Shown here one piece after another: positions 39,057 through 47,385 of a DNA stretch of 64,000 nt. This DNA comes from VRUE01 sp963697915. Lineage in GTDB: Bacteria; Actinomycetota; Thermoleophilia; Solirubrobacterales; 70-9. The stretch covers positions 1,488,001 to 1,552,000 of the forward strand of contig OY969103.1 in assembly GCA_963697915.1 (NCBI GenBank), given 5' to 3'. Under the pieces are notes generated by a model. The model was not told the DNA's origin and made no database searches. It worked only from the letters and a program-made list of their open reading frames with translations. Position numbers and translations under genes: made by a program. Numbering within the stretch: position 1 is the first letter of the stretch; every line of letters starts with the position of its first letter.

Positions 39057-39857
39057 CTACCGGGACTGCTCGTCTTCCTCCGGAGCTGAGTCGACCTCGG
39101 AGGCTGCTTTCTCACCCGGCGTTGGCCAGGGCTCGGCTTCGCCGCTTTGCCAGGCGGGGGGTTTGCCGCCGGGGACCCAGCCCAGGAGGAGGAGGCCCAG
39201 GTAGACGAACCAGAGCAGGGCGAACTGGAAGAAGAGGAAGGAGACGGCGCCGAGGGCCATGCCGAGCGAGCCCCAGAAGCGGGTCAGGAGGCCGGTGCGC
39301 ATCGCGTGCAGCGCCGTGTAGAACATCGCGACGACGAAGCCGATCTGGCCGCCGAGGCCGAAGCCGGCGGCGAGCGGGCGCAGCGGCGCGTCGGCGATCG
39401 TGTCGTTGGCGACGTCGTTGGCACGGTCGCTGTTCAGCGCCACCCCCTGTTCCACCAAGCGCGGCACTTCGTTGTTGACGAAATCGGTGGCCGCGCTCAG
39501 GTTCGAGAGGCCGGTGAGGATCGCCAGCACGGCGAGGAAGAGCGGTGCCGCGACGACGACGCCGACGAGTTGACCGCGCATCGTGTCGCTGCGCGCGGCG
39601 GCGGCGCGGAAGAGGACGAAGAGCGGCAGCGCCAGCAGGCCGATGCCGATCGCCTGCAGGATGCTGGAGGCGAGCTGGGCGCCGCGGTGGGCGTCGACGT
39701 TGCGCAGCAGCTCGGAGTCGCCGTCGCTGGTGCCGACCCCCTGGGTGGCGAGGACGATCGCGGCGATCACGCAGAGGATTGCCGCGAGGGCGGCGAGGCC
39801 AGCCTCGCGCGACCAGCGGGACTCCCAGGCCAGGACCTGCGCGCGGCTGGGGTTCAA
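39057..39857 (-). CDS. Hypothetical integral membrane protein
   Basis: 266 residues, probably five hydrophobic segments (about 20-38, 63-83, 98-117, 165-185, 197-228) and an acidic tail (PGEKAASEVDSAPEEDEQSR). I do not recognise the family beyond similarity in layout to DUF4386-type proteins. TTG start at 39857; it follows the CBS-domain gene by five bases on the same strand, so the two form an operon. Confidence 0.75.
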   Translation of the reverse strand: MNPSRAQVLAWESRWSREAGLAALAAILCVIAAIVLATQGVGTSDGDSELLRNVDAHRGAQLASSILQAIGIGLLALPLFVLFRAAAARSDTMRGQLVGVVVAAPLFLAVLAILTGLSNLSAATDFVNNEVPRLVEQGVALNSDRANDVANDTIADAPLRPLAAGFGLGGQIGFVVAMFYTALHAMRTGLLTRFWGSLGMALGAVSFLFFQFALLWFVYLGLLLLGWVPGGKPPAWQSGEAEPWPTPGEKAASEVDSAPEEDEQSR

Positions 39858-39862
39858 CTCGC

Positions 39863-40309
39863 CTAGCCCCGCTCGTGGAAGTAGAACTGGGGCAGGGCGC
39901 CCTCGATCACGTCGGCGGTCATCCGCTGGGCGACCTCGAGGTTGCCGGTCCTCACCGCGATGTCGTCGAGGGTGACGATGCCGGCCAGGCTATCGCCGTC
40001 GACCACGGGCAGGCGTCGCACCCGGTGCTGGACCATCAGCGCCGCCGCCTCGTCGAGCTCCATCGCCGGCTCGCCGCAGATCAACGGGCGAGAGGCGTGC
40101 TCGCCGATCGGGCCCTCGGGGTCCACCCCGGCGGCGAAGATCCGCACGGCGACGTCGCGGTCGGTGACCATCGCCACCGGCGAGCCCGCCGGGTCGACGA
40201 TGACCACCGAGCCGACGCGGCTGTCGCGCATCTGGCGGGCGACGGAGACGGCGCTTGCCTCCGGCGCGGCGGTGACGACGCCGGCGGTCATGATCTCCGA
40301 AAGTTGCAC
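39863..40309 (-). CDS. CBS-domain pair protein
   Basis: 148 residues comprising two CBS domains (about 1-60 and 68-125): VVTAAPEASAVSVARQMRDSRVGSVVIVD and ELDEAAALMVQHRVRRLPVVDGDSLAGIVTLDD. Stand-alone CBS pairs sense adenosyl nucleotides and adjust partners; none is evident here. GTG start at 40309, divergent from the zinc-ribbon gene by 20 bases. Confidence 0.92.
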   Translation of the reverse strand: MQLSEIMTAGVVTAAPEASAVSVARQMRDSRVGSVVIVDPAGSPVAMVTDRDVAVRIFAAGVDPEGPIGEHASRPLICGEPAMELDEAAALMVQHRVRRLPVVDGDSLAGIVTLDDIAVRTGNLEVAQRMTADVIEGALPQFYFHERG

Positions 40310-40329
40310 GCCACGTACGCTACCGGGCA

Positions 40330-40959
40330 GTGCCGAATGCGCAGCACACTCCTGTCGTCCCGCTCGAGGCGGGGATCGGGCCCGAGAATCCGCCCTGCCC
40401 GGCCTGCGGGGAGCCGCTCTTCGGCTGGATCGACGCGCGGCCGGGGCTGGCCGGCGCGGTGAGCCGCTGCGAGAGCTGTGGCCTGGGCGCGGTCGGCGAT
40501 CCCGGCGACCCGGCGACCGCCCTGCGCGAGCTCGACCGTTTCGGTGACGCCCAGGCGGTGCTGATCGCCAACCGGGGCGGTTTCTCGGCCTGGATCGGCG
40601 GCGCCGGCTGGGCCGGCCTCGAGCCCGGCAGTCGCTACCTGTTCACGACCGAGGCGGCGCGCCGCCTCGTCGCCCGCCGCGACCAGGTCGTCAAGTCCAC
40701 CCGCTGGGCGCCGGCCGCCGGCTTGGCGACGATGTGGCAGACGATCCTCAACGGCTTCACCTTCGGCCGCAACGTGGCGCTGGGCAAGCTGGGCCGCGCC
40801 ACCGCGGTGCCCGCCGGGGCGCCCTGGCAGCGCCGCCTCGACGGCTTGATCAGCGTCGTCGTCGCGATCCCGGCCCTGCTCGTGGCGCTGCCGCTGGAGC
40901 TGGGCGCCGCCGCCGTCGGCCGCGGCGGCGCGGTCACCCTGCGCTTCGAGCTGCTCTGA
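40330..40959 (+). CDS. Zinc-ribbon protein with C-terminal membrane segment, function unknown
   Basis: 209 residues. CPAC (23-26) and CESC (47-50) form an N-terminal zinc ribbon; the middle is mixed alpha/beta with FTTEAARRLVARRDQVV; a hydrophobic segment near 172-192 (ISVVVAIPALLVALPLELGAAAV) suggests membrane association. Resembles methyltransferase-associated zinc-ribbon proteins of actinobacteria only in the ribbon. GTG start. Confidence 0.72.
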   Translation: MPNAQHTPVVPLEAGIGPENPPCPACGEPLFGWIDARPGLAGAVSRCESCGLGAVGDPGDPATALRELDRFGDAQAVLIANRGGFSAWIGGAGWAGLEPGSRYLFTTEAARRLVARRDQVVKSTRWAPAAGLATMWQTILNGFTFGRNVALGKLGRATAVPAGAPWQRRLDGLISVVVAIPALLVALPLELGAAAVGRGGAVTLRFELL

Positions 40960-41259
40960 TCAGGAGAGGCCTTCGCGGGCCTCGCGGACCAGGGTGACCG
41001 ACTCGGGGAAGAGGACGCGGATCGCATCGCGGACCTGCATCGCCTGCTCGTCGGGCGTGCCGGAGAGGTCGAGGCGACCAAGCGAGGCGACGGTCAGCTC
41101 GACCGCGAGACGGATCGCGTTGTCGGCCCAGGCGACCCGTTGCGAGGACTGCATCTGCTCGCTGAGCTCTTCCATGCGGGCGCGGAACTCGTCCGGGTCG
41201 CCAAAGAGGTTGAAGCCCTCCACAGGGGGAATGTAAGCAGACCGAGGCCCTTGCGGCAC
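40960..41259 (-). CDS. Hypothetical small protein
   Basis: Up to 99 residues, mostly helical, with FNLFGDPDEFRARMEELSEQMQSSQRVAW and DEQAMQVRDAIRVLFPESV. No domain recognised. GTG 41259 gives 99 residues; GTG 41223 (VEGFNLFGDP) gives 87 and starts just before the well-formed part. Abuts the convergent zinc-ribbon gene end to end. Confidence 0.6.
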   Translation of the reverse strand: MPQGPRSAYIPPVEGFNLFGDPDEFRARMEELSEQMQSSQRVAWADNAIRLAVELTVASLGRLDLSGTPDEQAMQVRDAIRVLFPESVTLVREAREGLS

Positions 41260-41314
41260 AGAGTCCTTGCACTGCGCGCGCCACGCGCGCGCCGGCGGTC
41301 CCTAGCGTCGCCCC

Positions 41315-41974
41315 ATGGAGAGCGAGCGGGGGACGGCGAGCGTCGAGGGGGCCGGCCTGACGGCGCTGGTCGCGCTGCTCCTGCTGGTCGCGATCGTCGC
41401 CCTCGCGGCCGCGGGCGAGATCGCTCCGCAGCGCGGCTTCGGCGGCACGATCGCCCGCCGCCTGGCCTGCGCGCCGCGCCTCCCCGACCCCTGCCGGCGC
41501 CACCCGCTCGTCCCCGCCTACGGCTGGCCGCTGGCGCGCCTGGCCCGCGCCCTGGCGCCAGCGCCGCTCGCCCGGCCCGGCCCCGGCGGCCTGCCCCTGG
41601 TCCCGGTCGACTTCCGCCGTTGCCGGCGGGCGAGCTGCGCGGTGCCGCGGCCGGGGGCGGCTGGCCAGCACCTGACGACCTCCGGGCGCCGCACGACCGC
41701 CTTCGTCAGCGTCGATGACCGCCGCGGCTCGCAGGGCACGGTCGAGCTGACCTTCTGGCTCTACCGGCCGACGCTGGGCTGGGAGCGGGTCGTGCGCCGC
41801 GCCGGCGCCGCCCAGGTCGCGGCGGCGAGTGGCGTCCCTGTCCTGCTCAGCGACGACCCGGCGCTGGTCCCGCTCGAGACCCTGCCGGGACGCGACCACT
41901 ACGAGTTCCCGCCCGGCGAGGAGCCGCCTTGGCAGTGGCGGGTCGCGGGGCGTTACCCCGGCTGGTCGAGTTGA
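41315..41974 (+). CDS. TadE-like N-terminus, exported protein of unknown function
   Basis: 219 residues. The N-terminus ERGTASVEGAGLTALVALLLLVAIVAL has a charged lead, Gly, Glu at +5 after that Gly, and a hydrophobic helix, like TadE/pseudopilin-type processing sites. The rest is Pro/Arg-rich (LPDPCRRHPLVPAYGW, LVPVDFRRCR) and resembles actinobacterial proteins of no known role. No pilus assembly genes are nearby. ATG 41315. Confidence 0.72.
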   Translation: MESERGTASVEGAGLTALVALLLLVAIVALAAAGEIAPQRGFGGTIARRLACAPRLPDPCRRHPLVPAYGWPLARLARALAPAPLARPGPGGLPLVPVDFRRCRRASCAVPRPGAAGQHLTTSGRRTTAFVSVDDRRGSQGTVELTFWLYRPTLGWERVVRRAGAAQVAAASGVPVLLSDDPALVPLETLPGRDHYEFPPGEEPPWQWRVAGRYPGWSS

Positions 41975-42013
41975 TCCCTCGCCCGCGCCGACCTGGCACC
42001 ATTCCGCCCCCCG

Positions 42014-42907
42014 ATGGCCGCCGCCTGCAAACGAGTCGCCGACTCCTCGCGCTTCCAGATCTTCATCTTCGGCGTGATCCTGGCCAACGCCGCGGTGCTC
42101 GGCCTCGAAACCTACGAGAGCATCGAGCGCGACGCGGGGGCGGCGCTGGCGCTCGTCAACAACGTCTGCCTCGCCATCTTCGTGATCGAGATCGCGATCC
42201 GGATCGTCGCTCACGGGCGCCGCCCTCAGGACTACTTCAAGAGCGGTTGGAACGTCTTCGACTTCGTCATCATCGGCGGCGCCTTCCTGCCCGGCCTGAG
42301 CGGGAACGCGACGGCGCTGCGCCTCCTGCGCCTGCTGCGGATCGTCCGCGTGGTCAGCCTCTTCCCCGACCTGCGCTTCCTGATCCGCGGCATGGCCGCC
42401 AGCCTTCCGCCGATCGCCAGCATGGCGATGCTGACCGGGCTGCTGATCTACATCTACGGCATCCTCGGCTGGCTCTTCTTCGCCGACACCGATCCCGCCC
42501 ACTGGGGCGACGTCGGCGAGGCGATGCTCTCGCTCTTCGTGATCCTCACCCTGGAGAGCTGGCCCGACATCATGGGCGAAGTGATCGACGACCACCCGTG
42601 GGCGTGGATCTACTTCATCTCCTACGTGCTGACCGCCTCCTTCCTGCTGATCAACATGGTGATCGCGATCCTGATCAACAGCCTCGAGGAGGTGAAGGCG
42701 ATGGAAGCGATCGAGGAGCACCTCGACCGCCGCCGCGCCGAGCGCGACGAGAGCGGCGAGGCCAACGGCCGCGCCGCCGCCGAGCGCCTGGCGCGGATCC
42801 GCGAGGCGCTCGACGAGCTCGAGGAGGAGCTCCACCTCGACGGCCACATCGACCCGCCCCAGAAAAAGCGCGAGGGGCCGAAAGTGATCAGGCGCTTCCG
42901 GGGTTAG
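42014..42907 (+). CDS. Single-domain voltage-gated sodium channel (BacNaV family)
   Basis: 297 residues, one six-helix ion-channel domain. S4 voltage sensor has Arg103, Arg106, Arg109 and Arg112 at three-residue spacing (LRLLRLLRIVRVV). The pore loop is TLESWPD (179-185), equivalent to TLESW in NaChBac and NavAb, giving Na+ selectivity through Glu181. After S6 (about 199-223) comes a charged C-terminal helix with heptad-like pattern, expected to hold a tetramer. The family passes sodium on depolarisation, often for motility or pH control. ATG 42014. Confidence 0.93.
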   Translation: MAAACKRVADSSRFQIFIFGVILANAAVLGLETYESIERDAGAALALVNNVCLAIFVIEIAIRIVAHGRRPQDYFKSGWNVFDFVIIGGAFLPGLSGNATALRLLRLLRIVRVVSLFPDLRFLIRGMAASLPPIASMAMLTGLLIYIYGILGWLFFADTDPAHWGDVGEAMLSLFVILTLESWPDIMGEVIDDHPWAWIYFISYVLTASFLLINMVIAILINSLEEVKAMEAIEEHLDRRRAERDESGEANGRAAAERLARIREALDELEEELHLDGHIDPPQKKREGPKVIRRFRG

Positions 42908-42960
42908 CTGTCAGCTCAGCGAGGGTAAGCGTCTGGATGGTCGGGGATGAATTCCAGGTT

Positions 42961-43060
42961 GGAATAACACTTATGTACCGAACCAGTCACGGTCTGCTCT
43001 AGCTGACCGTTCGTCATGACGCTGTCTACAGTCACACTCATTTAGTGAAGTGGGCAAAAA
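42961..43060 (+). repeat. Copy A of an undescribed ~95-bp element
   Basis: Aligns without gaps to 51120-51219 (offset 8159). Strong blocks: AACACTTAYGTACCGAAC (17 of 18), CTGCTCTAGC (10 of 10) and CACTCATT, with variable sequence between. I count 54 of 100 identical positions overall. In both copies the element runs into a start codon (GTG 43050 here, ATG 51209 there). Local hairpins can be drawn around CTGCTCTAGC in both. Role unknown. Confidence 0.6.
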
Positions 43061-43179
43061 CGGTTCTCATTCAGGCAGCAATCGGTCGGATTTCACCGCA
43101 TAAGCCCATGCTGAGCCGAATTCGTTGATTTCGCGGGATCACTGGATTAGGAGAAAGGCAAACGATTGGCCGTGAATTC

Positions 43180-43209
43180 TTGACAAATGCACCGAGGGGC
43201 AGGTATGAG
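43180..43209 (+). promoter_or_regulatory. Sigma-70-like promoter before the LamG gene
   Basis: TTGACA at 43180-43185 and TATGAG at 43204-43209, 18 bases apart, 42 bases before the ATG at 43251. GTGCGGGGGAT directly before the ATG serves as ribosome site. Confidence 0.55.
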
Positions 43210-43250
43210 TGTGAAAGGGAGCGTCAAACACAACAGAAAGTGCGGGGGAT

Positions 43251-46200
43251 ATGCGCGGGAGCGGTGTTGGCGGGACTCTGCAGGGAGACGATGGGCTGAA
43301 GCGCCTCGCATTTGCGGTCGGTGTAGCGCTCTTGTTCTTCGCGGTCATAGCGGCAGCAGCGCTGCCGCCTAGCGCCACCGCGGCGAGCGAACCTCCCGTC
43401 GCCGCCTACTCCCTCGACGCCGGCGAAGGCGCCGTCGCCGAGGACCTCTTCGGCGAACACGACGGCGCGATCGAAGGCGCCAGCTGGTTCGCCAACGGCC
43501 GCTTCGGCCAAGCGCTCTCCTTCGATGGAGAAAATGACTGCGTCACCGTCGAAGACGCCCCCGACCTGCAGCTGACCGAAGAGTTCACCTTGGAGGCCTG
43601 GGTCCGGCCCAAAGGCGAAGTCAAATCCGACCCGATCATCTTCAAGGAGGCCGAAGGCTTCTTCAGCTACTCGCTCGGATTGGGCCTCGCCTCGAGCGGC
43701 AAACTCGAGGCCTACATCGGCGACGAAGAAGAAGAAGTCACCCTGGTCGACTCGCCCTCAGCGCTGCCGAGCGGAGTCTGGGCCCACGTCGCCCTCACCT
43801 TCGACGGCGCCAAGATGCGCCTCTACCTCAACGGCGATCTGGTCGACACCAACTCGACGCCTCCAGAAGGCGGCAACATGCCCAGCACCGGCCCGCTGGA
43901 AATCGGCTGCTCGGACCTCTTCAACGAATACTTCGACGGCCTGATCGACGAGGTCCAGGTCTACGATCGGGCGCTGGATGCCGGCGAGATTGCCAGCGAG
44001 GCCGGCACTGGCCTGCAGACCCCCTCGCGCTCGCCCGTCGCCGCCTACTCCCTCGACGCCGGCGAAGGCGCCGTCGCCGAGGACCTCTTCGGCGAACACG
44101 ACGGCGCGATCGAAGGCGCCAGCTGGTTCGCCAACGGCCGCTTCGGCCAAGCGCTCTCCTTCGATGGAGAAAATGACTGCGTCACCGTCGAAGACGCCCC
44201 CGACCTGCAGCTGACCGAAGAGTTCACCTTGGAGGCCTGGGTCCGGCCCAAAGGCGAAGTCAAATCCGACCCGATCATCTTCAAGGAGGCCGAAGGCTTC
44301 TTCAGCTACTCGCTCGGATTGGGCCTCGCCTCGAGCGGCAAACTCGAGGCCTACATCGGCGACGAAGAAGAAGAAGTCACCCTGGTCGACTCGCCCTCAG
44401 CGCTGCCGAGCGGAGTCTGGGCCCACGTCGCCCTCACCTTCGACGGCGCCAAGATGCGCCTCTACCTCAACGGCGATCTGGTCGACACCAACTCGACGCC
44501 TCCAGAAGGCGGCAACATGCCCAGCACCGGCCCGCTGGAAATCGGCTGCTCGGACCTCTTCAACGAATACTTCGACGGCCTGATCGACGAGGTCCAGGTC
44601 TACGATCGGGCGCTGGATGCCGGCGAGATTGCCAGCGAGGCCGGCACTGGCCTGCAGACCCCCTCGCGCTCGCCCGTCGCCGCCTACTCCCTCGACGCCG
44701 GCGAAGGCGCCGTCGCCGAGGACCTCTTCGGCGAACACGACGGCGCGATCGAAGGCGCCAGCTGGTTCGCCAACGGCCGCTTCGGCCAAGCGCTCTCCTT
44801 CGATGGAGAAAATGACTGCGTCACCGTCGAAGACGCCCCCGACCTGCAGCTGACCGAAGAGTTCACCTTGGAGGCCTGGGTCCGGCCCAAAGGCGAAGTC
44901 AAATCCGACCCGATCATCTTCAAGGAGGCCGAAGGCTTCTTCAGCTACTCGCTCGGATTGGGCCTCGCCTCGAGCGGCAAACTCGAGGCCTACATCGGCG
45001 ACGAAGAAGAAGTCACCCTGGTCGACTCGCCCTCAGCGCTGCCGAGCGGAGTCTGGGCCCACGTCGCCCTCACCTTCGACGGCGCCAAGATGCGCCTCTA
45101 CCTCAACGGCGATCTGGTCGACACCAACTCGACGCCTCCAGAAGGCGGCAACATGCCCAGCACCGGCCCGCTGGAAATCGGCTGCTCGGACCTCTTCAAC
45201 GAATACTTCGACGGCCTAATCGACGAGGTCCAGGTCTACAACCGGGCGCTGGATATCGCGGAAGTTGTCTCTGACGCCAGTGCCGGTCTGCAAACGACTG
45301 TCCGCTCACCCGTCGCCGCCTACTCTTTCGACGCCGGAGAAGGTGCCGTTCTTGAAGACATGGTCGGCGAACACGAAGGCGCGATCGAAGGAGCCGACTG
45401 GTTCGCCAACGGTAAATATGGCTCGGCGTTGAACTTCAAAAGCACTGAAGAAGACTGCGTCACCGCCGAAGACGCCCCCGACCTGCAGCTGACCGAAGAG
45501 TTCACCTTGGAGGCCTGGGTCCGGCCCAAAGGCGAAGTCAAATCCGACCCGATCATCTTCAAGGAGGCCGAAGGCTTCTTCAGCTACTCGCTCGGATTGG
45601 GCCTCGCCTCGAGCGGCAAACTCGAGGCCTACATCGGCGACGAAGAAGAAGAAGTCACCCTGGTCGACTCGCCCTCAGCGCTGCCGAGCGGAGTCTGGGC
45701 CCACGTCGCCCTCACCTTCGACGGCGCCAAGATGCGCCTCTACCTCAACGGCGATCTGGTCGACACCAACTCGACGCCTCCAGAAGGCGGCAACATGCCC
45801 AGCACCGGCCCGCTGGAAATCGGCTGCTCGGACCTCTTCAACGAATACTTCGACGGCCTAATCGACGAGGTCCGCATCTACAACCGGGCGCTCAGCGCTG
45901 AGGAGGTAAAAGCCAGCCTGCAACCGTTGCCCACCATCAAAACCACGGAAGCCTACGGCGTGGATCCCACCGAAGCAGTGCTTGTCGGGGACCTCGACCC
46001 TCGCAATACGGCGACGAGGTACTACTTCGAATATGGGACCACTCCGGCATATGGGAGAAAAGTCCCCGACGTGAGCGAAGACGTAGTCACGGGCGACGAG
46101 ATCAGAGAAGTCGAAGAAGCAGTCGACGGGCTCGAAGCGGAAACGACCCATCACTTCCGAATCGTCGCCACCGATCCCGCCGGGAACGTTGTAGGCCGGG

Positions 46201-47366
46201 ACAAAACGTTCGTCACCGGGACCACCATTAACACCCCGCAGCAGCTTCAGAAACAGCGGGAAGAATTGCTCGCCAACACGAACTGGCAGGGGTTCGTCAA
46301 CGGGCATTGGACCGGAACCCTGGACTCGCAGGCAGCCACGATGAACATGGTCAAAGAATCGGGCGCGAAGATGTTCCGCGTCGTGATCAACGATACGGGT
46401 AGCACCTATGACGCGACCTTTAAACTGGCAGCTGAAAAAGGGATCACGATCTTGCCTAACCTGGTTGGCGTCCCTAAACCCGAAGGAGAGGGCAACTTCA
46501 TCCCAGAAGAGGACCCGGAAACCAAAACTCGCCCGGAATGGAGAAAAAAGGTCCGTGAAATCGTTGAAGAATATGGAAGCGGTGGAACCTTCTGGGAAGC
46601 GCATCCGGGACTGCCAAAACTTGAACCCGAATACTGGGAGATCTGGAATGAGCAAAATTACGAAGGGAACGCGAGCCTAAAGCCAGACGGAACTGCAAAG
46701 GTAGACCCTGTCAGCTATGGAGATCTACTTGAAGAAAGCAACGAAGTCATAGACGAAGTCGATAAAGAAGCGAAAATCCTCTTTGGTGGTCTGCTAACTG
46801 TGGGTAAGGAGGCAGGCTCTATAGACAAGATGGGCGTCGGAGAGTTCATCAAGAAAGCAGGCCACCCAGGTGCCTACGAGGGGCTCAGCCTTCATCCGTA
46901 CGCATTCCAGGCAGTCGGGAAGGACTGGGAAGAGAAGGTTCCTTCGAATCCCGATGATGTCGAAACTATTCGGACGAAGGTGAAAAGGAGCATAAAAGTC
47001 GCCAGAGCGGCACTGGACGATGTAGAAGGAGAAAACAAGCAGATCTGGATCACCGAGTTAGGTTGGCCGGTGAAGATGAAAAACGTGACGCCAAACGATA
47101 AATCCCATCTTCCTGTCACTGAGGAGCTTCAGCGTGACTTGCTCCATTCGACCTTCAACATGATCAAGAGTCATTCTGGGAAAGCACTGCAGAGCTTCGA
47201 CATTGCTAGTGTCTTCTATTACAATGTCGAAGACTGGATCGAGAAAAAGAACTGGGCGTATCGCGCTGGGTTGCGTGAGGATGCGGACATGAAACGAGAG
47301 TTTGGCCTGAAAGGTAAGTTCCGCAAAGCTTGGTTTGCTTTCCAGAGTCAAGCTGAATTCCCATGA
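43251..47366 (+). CDS. Secreted four-LamG protein with Fn3-like and clan GH-A-like glycosidase domain
   Basis: 1371 residues. Signal peptide (hydrophobic about 20-42, ending SATAAS). Four LamG/concanavalin-like domains (about 48-888), each near 213 residues, with LEAWVRPKGEV and GVWAHVALTFDGAKMRLYLNG in every copy. Then an Fn3-like unit (about 893-990; RYYFEYGTTPAYG) and a TIM-barrel glycosidase-like domain (about 993-1371). WEIWNEQN supplies the putative acid/base Glu1134 and WITELGW the putative nucleophile Glu1269, the pattern of clan GH-A. Likely binds and cuts an extracellular polysaccharide. The last ~1,100 bases have much lower GC than the repeats. Confidence 0.88.
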   Translation: MRGSGVGGTLQGDDGLKRLAFAVGVALLFFAVIAAAALPPSATAASEPPVAAYSLDAGEGAVAEDLFGEHDGAIEGASWFANGRFGQALSFDGENDCVTVEDAPDLQLTEEFTLEAWVRPKGEVKSDPIIFKEAEGFFSYSLGLGLASSGKLEAYIGDEEEEVTLVDSPSALPSGVWAHVALTFDGAKMRLYLNGDLVDTNSTPPEGGNMPSTGPLEIGCSDLFNEYFDGLIDEVQVYDRALDAGEIASEAGTGLQTPSRSPVAAYSLDAGEGAVAEDLFGEHDGAIEGASWFANGRFGQALSFDGENDCVTVEDAPDLQLTEEFTLEAWVRPKGEVKSDPIIFKEAEGFFSYSLGLGLASSGKLEAYIGDEEEEVTLVDSPSALPSGVWAHVALTFDGAKMRLYLNGDLVDTNSTPPEGGNMPSTGPLEIGCSDLFNEYFDGLIDEVQVYDRALDAGEIASEAGTGLQTPSRSPVAAYSLDAGEGAVAEDLFGEHDGAIEGASWFANGRFGQALSFDGENDCVTVEDAPDLQLTEEFTLEAWVRPKGEVKSDPIIFKEAEGFFSYSLGLGLASSGKLEAYIGDEEEVTLVDSPSALPSGVWAHVALTFDGAKMRLYLNGDLVDTNSTPPEGGNMPSTGPLEIGCSDLFNEYFDGLIDEVQVYNRALDIAEVVSDASAGLQTTVRSPVAAYSFDAGEGAVLEDMVGEHEGAIEGADWFANGKYGSALNFKSTEEDCVTAEDAPDLQLTEEFTLEAWVRPKGEVKSDPIIFKEAEGFFSYSLGLGLASSGKLEAYIGDEEEEVTLVDSPSALPSGVWAHVALTFDGAKMRLYLNGDLVDTNSTPPEGGNMPSTGPLEIGCSDLFNEYFDGLIDEVRIYNRALSAEEVKASLQPLPTIKTTEAYGVDPTEAVLVGDLDPRNTATRYYFEYGTTPAYGRKVPDVSEDVVTGDEIREVEEAVDGLEAETTHHFRIVATDPAGNVVGRDKTFVTGTTINTPQQLQKQREELLANTNWQGFVNGHWTGTLDSQAATMNMVKESGAKMFRVVINDTGSTYDATFKLAAEKGITILPNLVGVPKPEGEGNFIPEEDPETKTRPEWRKKVREIVEEYGSGGTFWEAHPGLPKLEPEYWEIWNEQNYEGNASLKPDGTAKVDPVSYGDLLEESNEVIDEVDKEAKILFGGLLTVGKEAGSIDKMGVGEFIKKAGHPGAYEGLSLHPYAFQAVGKDWEEKVPSNPDDVETIRTKVKRSIKVARAALDDVEGENKQIWITELGWPVKMKNVTPNDKSHLPVTEELQRDLLHSTFNMIKSHSGKALQSFDIASVFYYNVEDWIEKKNWAYRAGLREDADMKREFGLKGKFRKAWFAFQSQAEFP
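43392..45915 (+). repeat. Four LamG-coding tandem repeats, ~639 bp each
   Basis: Units begin near 43392, 44031, 44670 and 45306 (period 639, 639, 636). The first three appear identical over the stretches I compared, except that unit three lacks one GAA codon in the DEEEE run. Unit four differs in its first ~150 bases (LEDMVGEHEGAIEGADWFANGKYG) but from about 45461 returns to near identity, a sign of recent duplication or gene conversion. Confidence 0.92.
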
Positions 47367-47385
47367 ACCCTCGAGGCGCCCAGGG

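Larger units (their letters stand above)
42908..43250. other. Low-GC intergenic region opening the accessory island
   Basis: 343 bases with clearly lower GC than the core genes. It holds copy A of a repeated element (42961-43060), a 17-codon ORF starting at GTG 43050 at the position aligned with the ATG after copy B, and a promoter-like pair before the LamG gene. No other gene is supported. Confidence 0.6.

Noticed and set aside
42961..43060. Known riboswitch or tRNA in copy A
   Set aside because: The conserved blocks match no class I remember; left as an unassigned element.
43758..44789. Identical minus-strand open frames repeated in the LamG region
   Set aside because: They recur only because the DNA repeats; codon use fits the plus strand LamG frame.
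43392..45915. CRISPR-like array
   Set aside because: Units are 639 bp of coding sequence with no short repeat/spacer structure.
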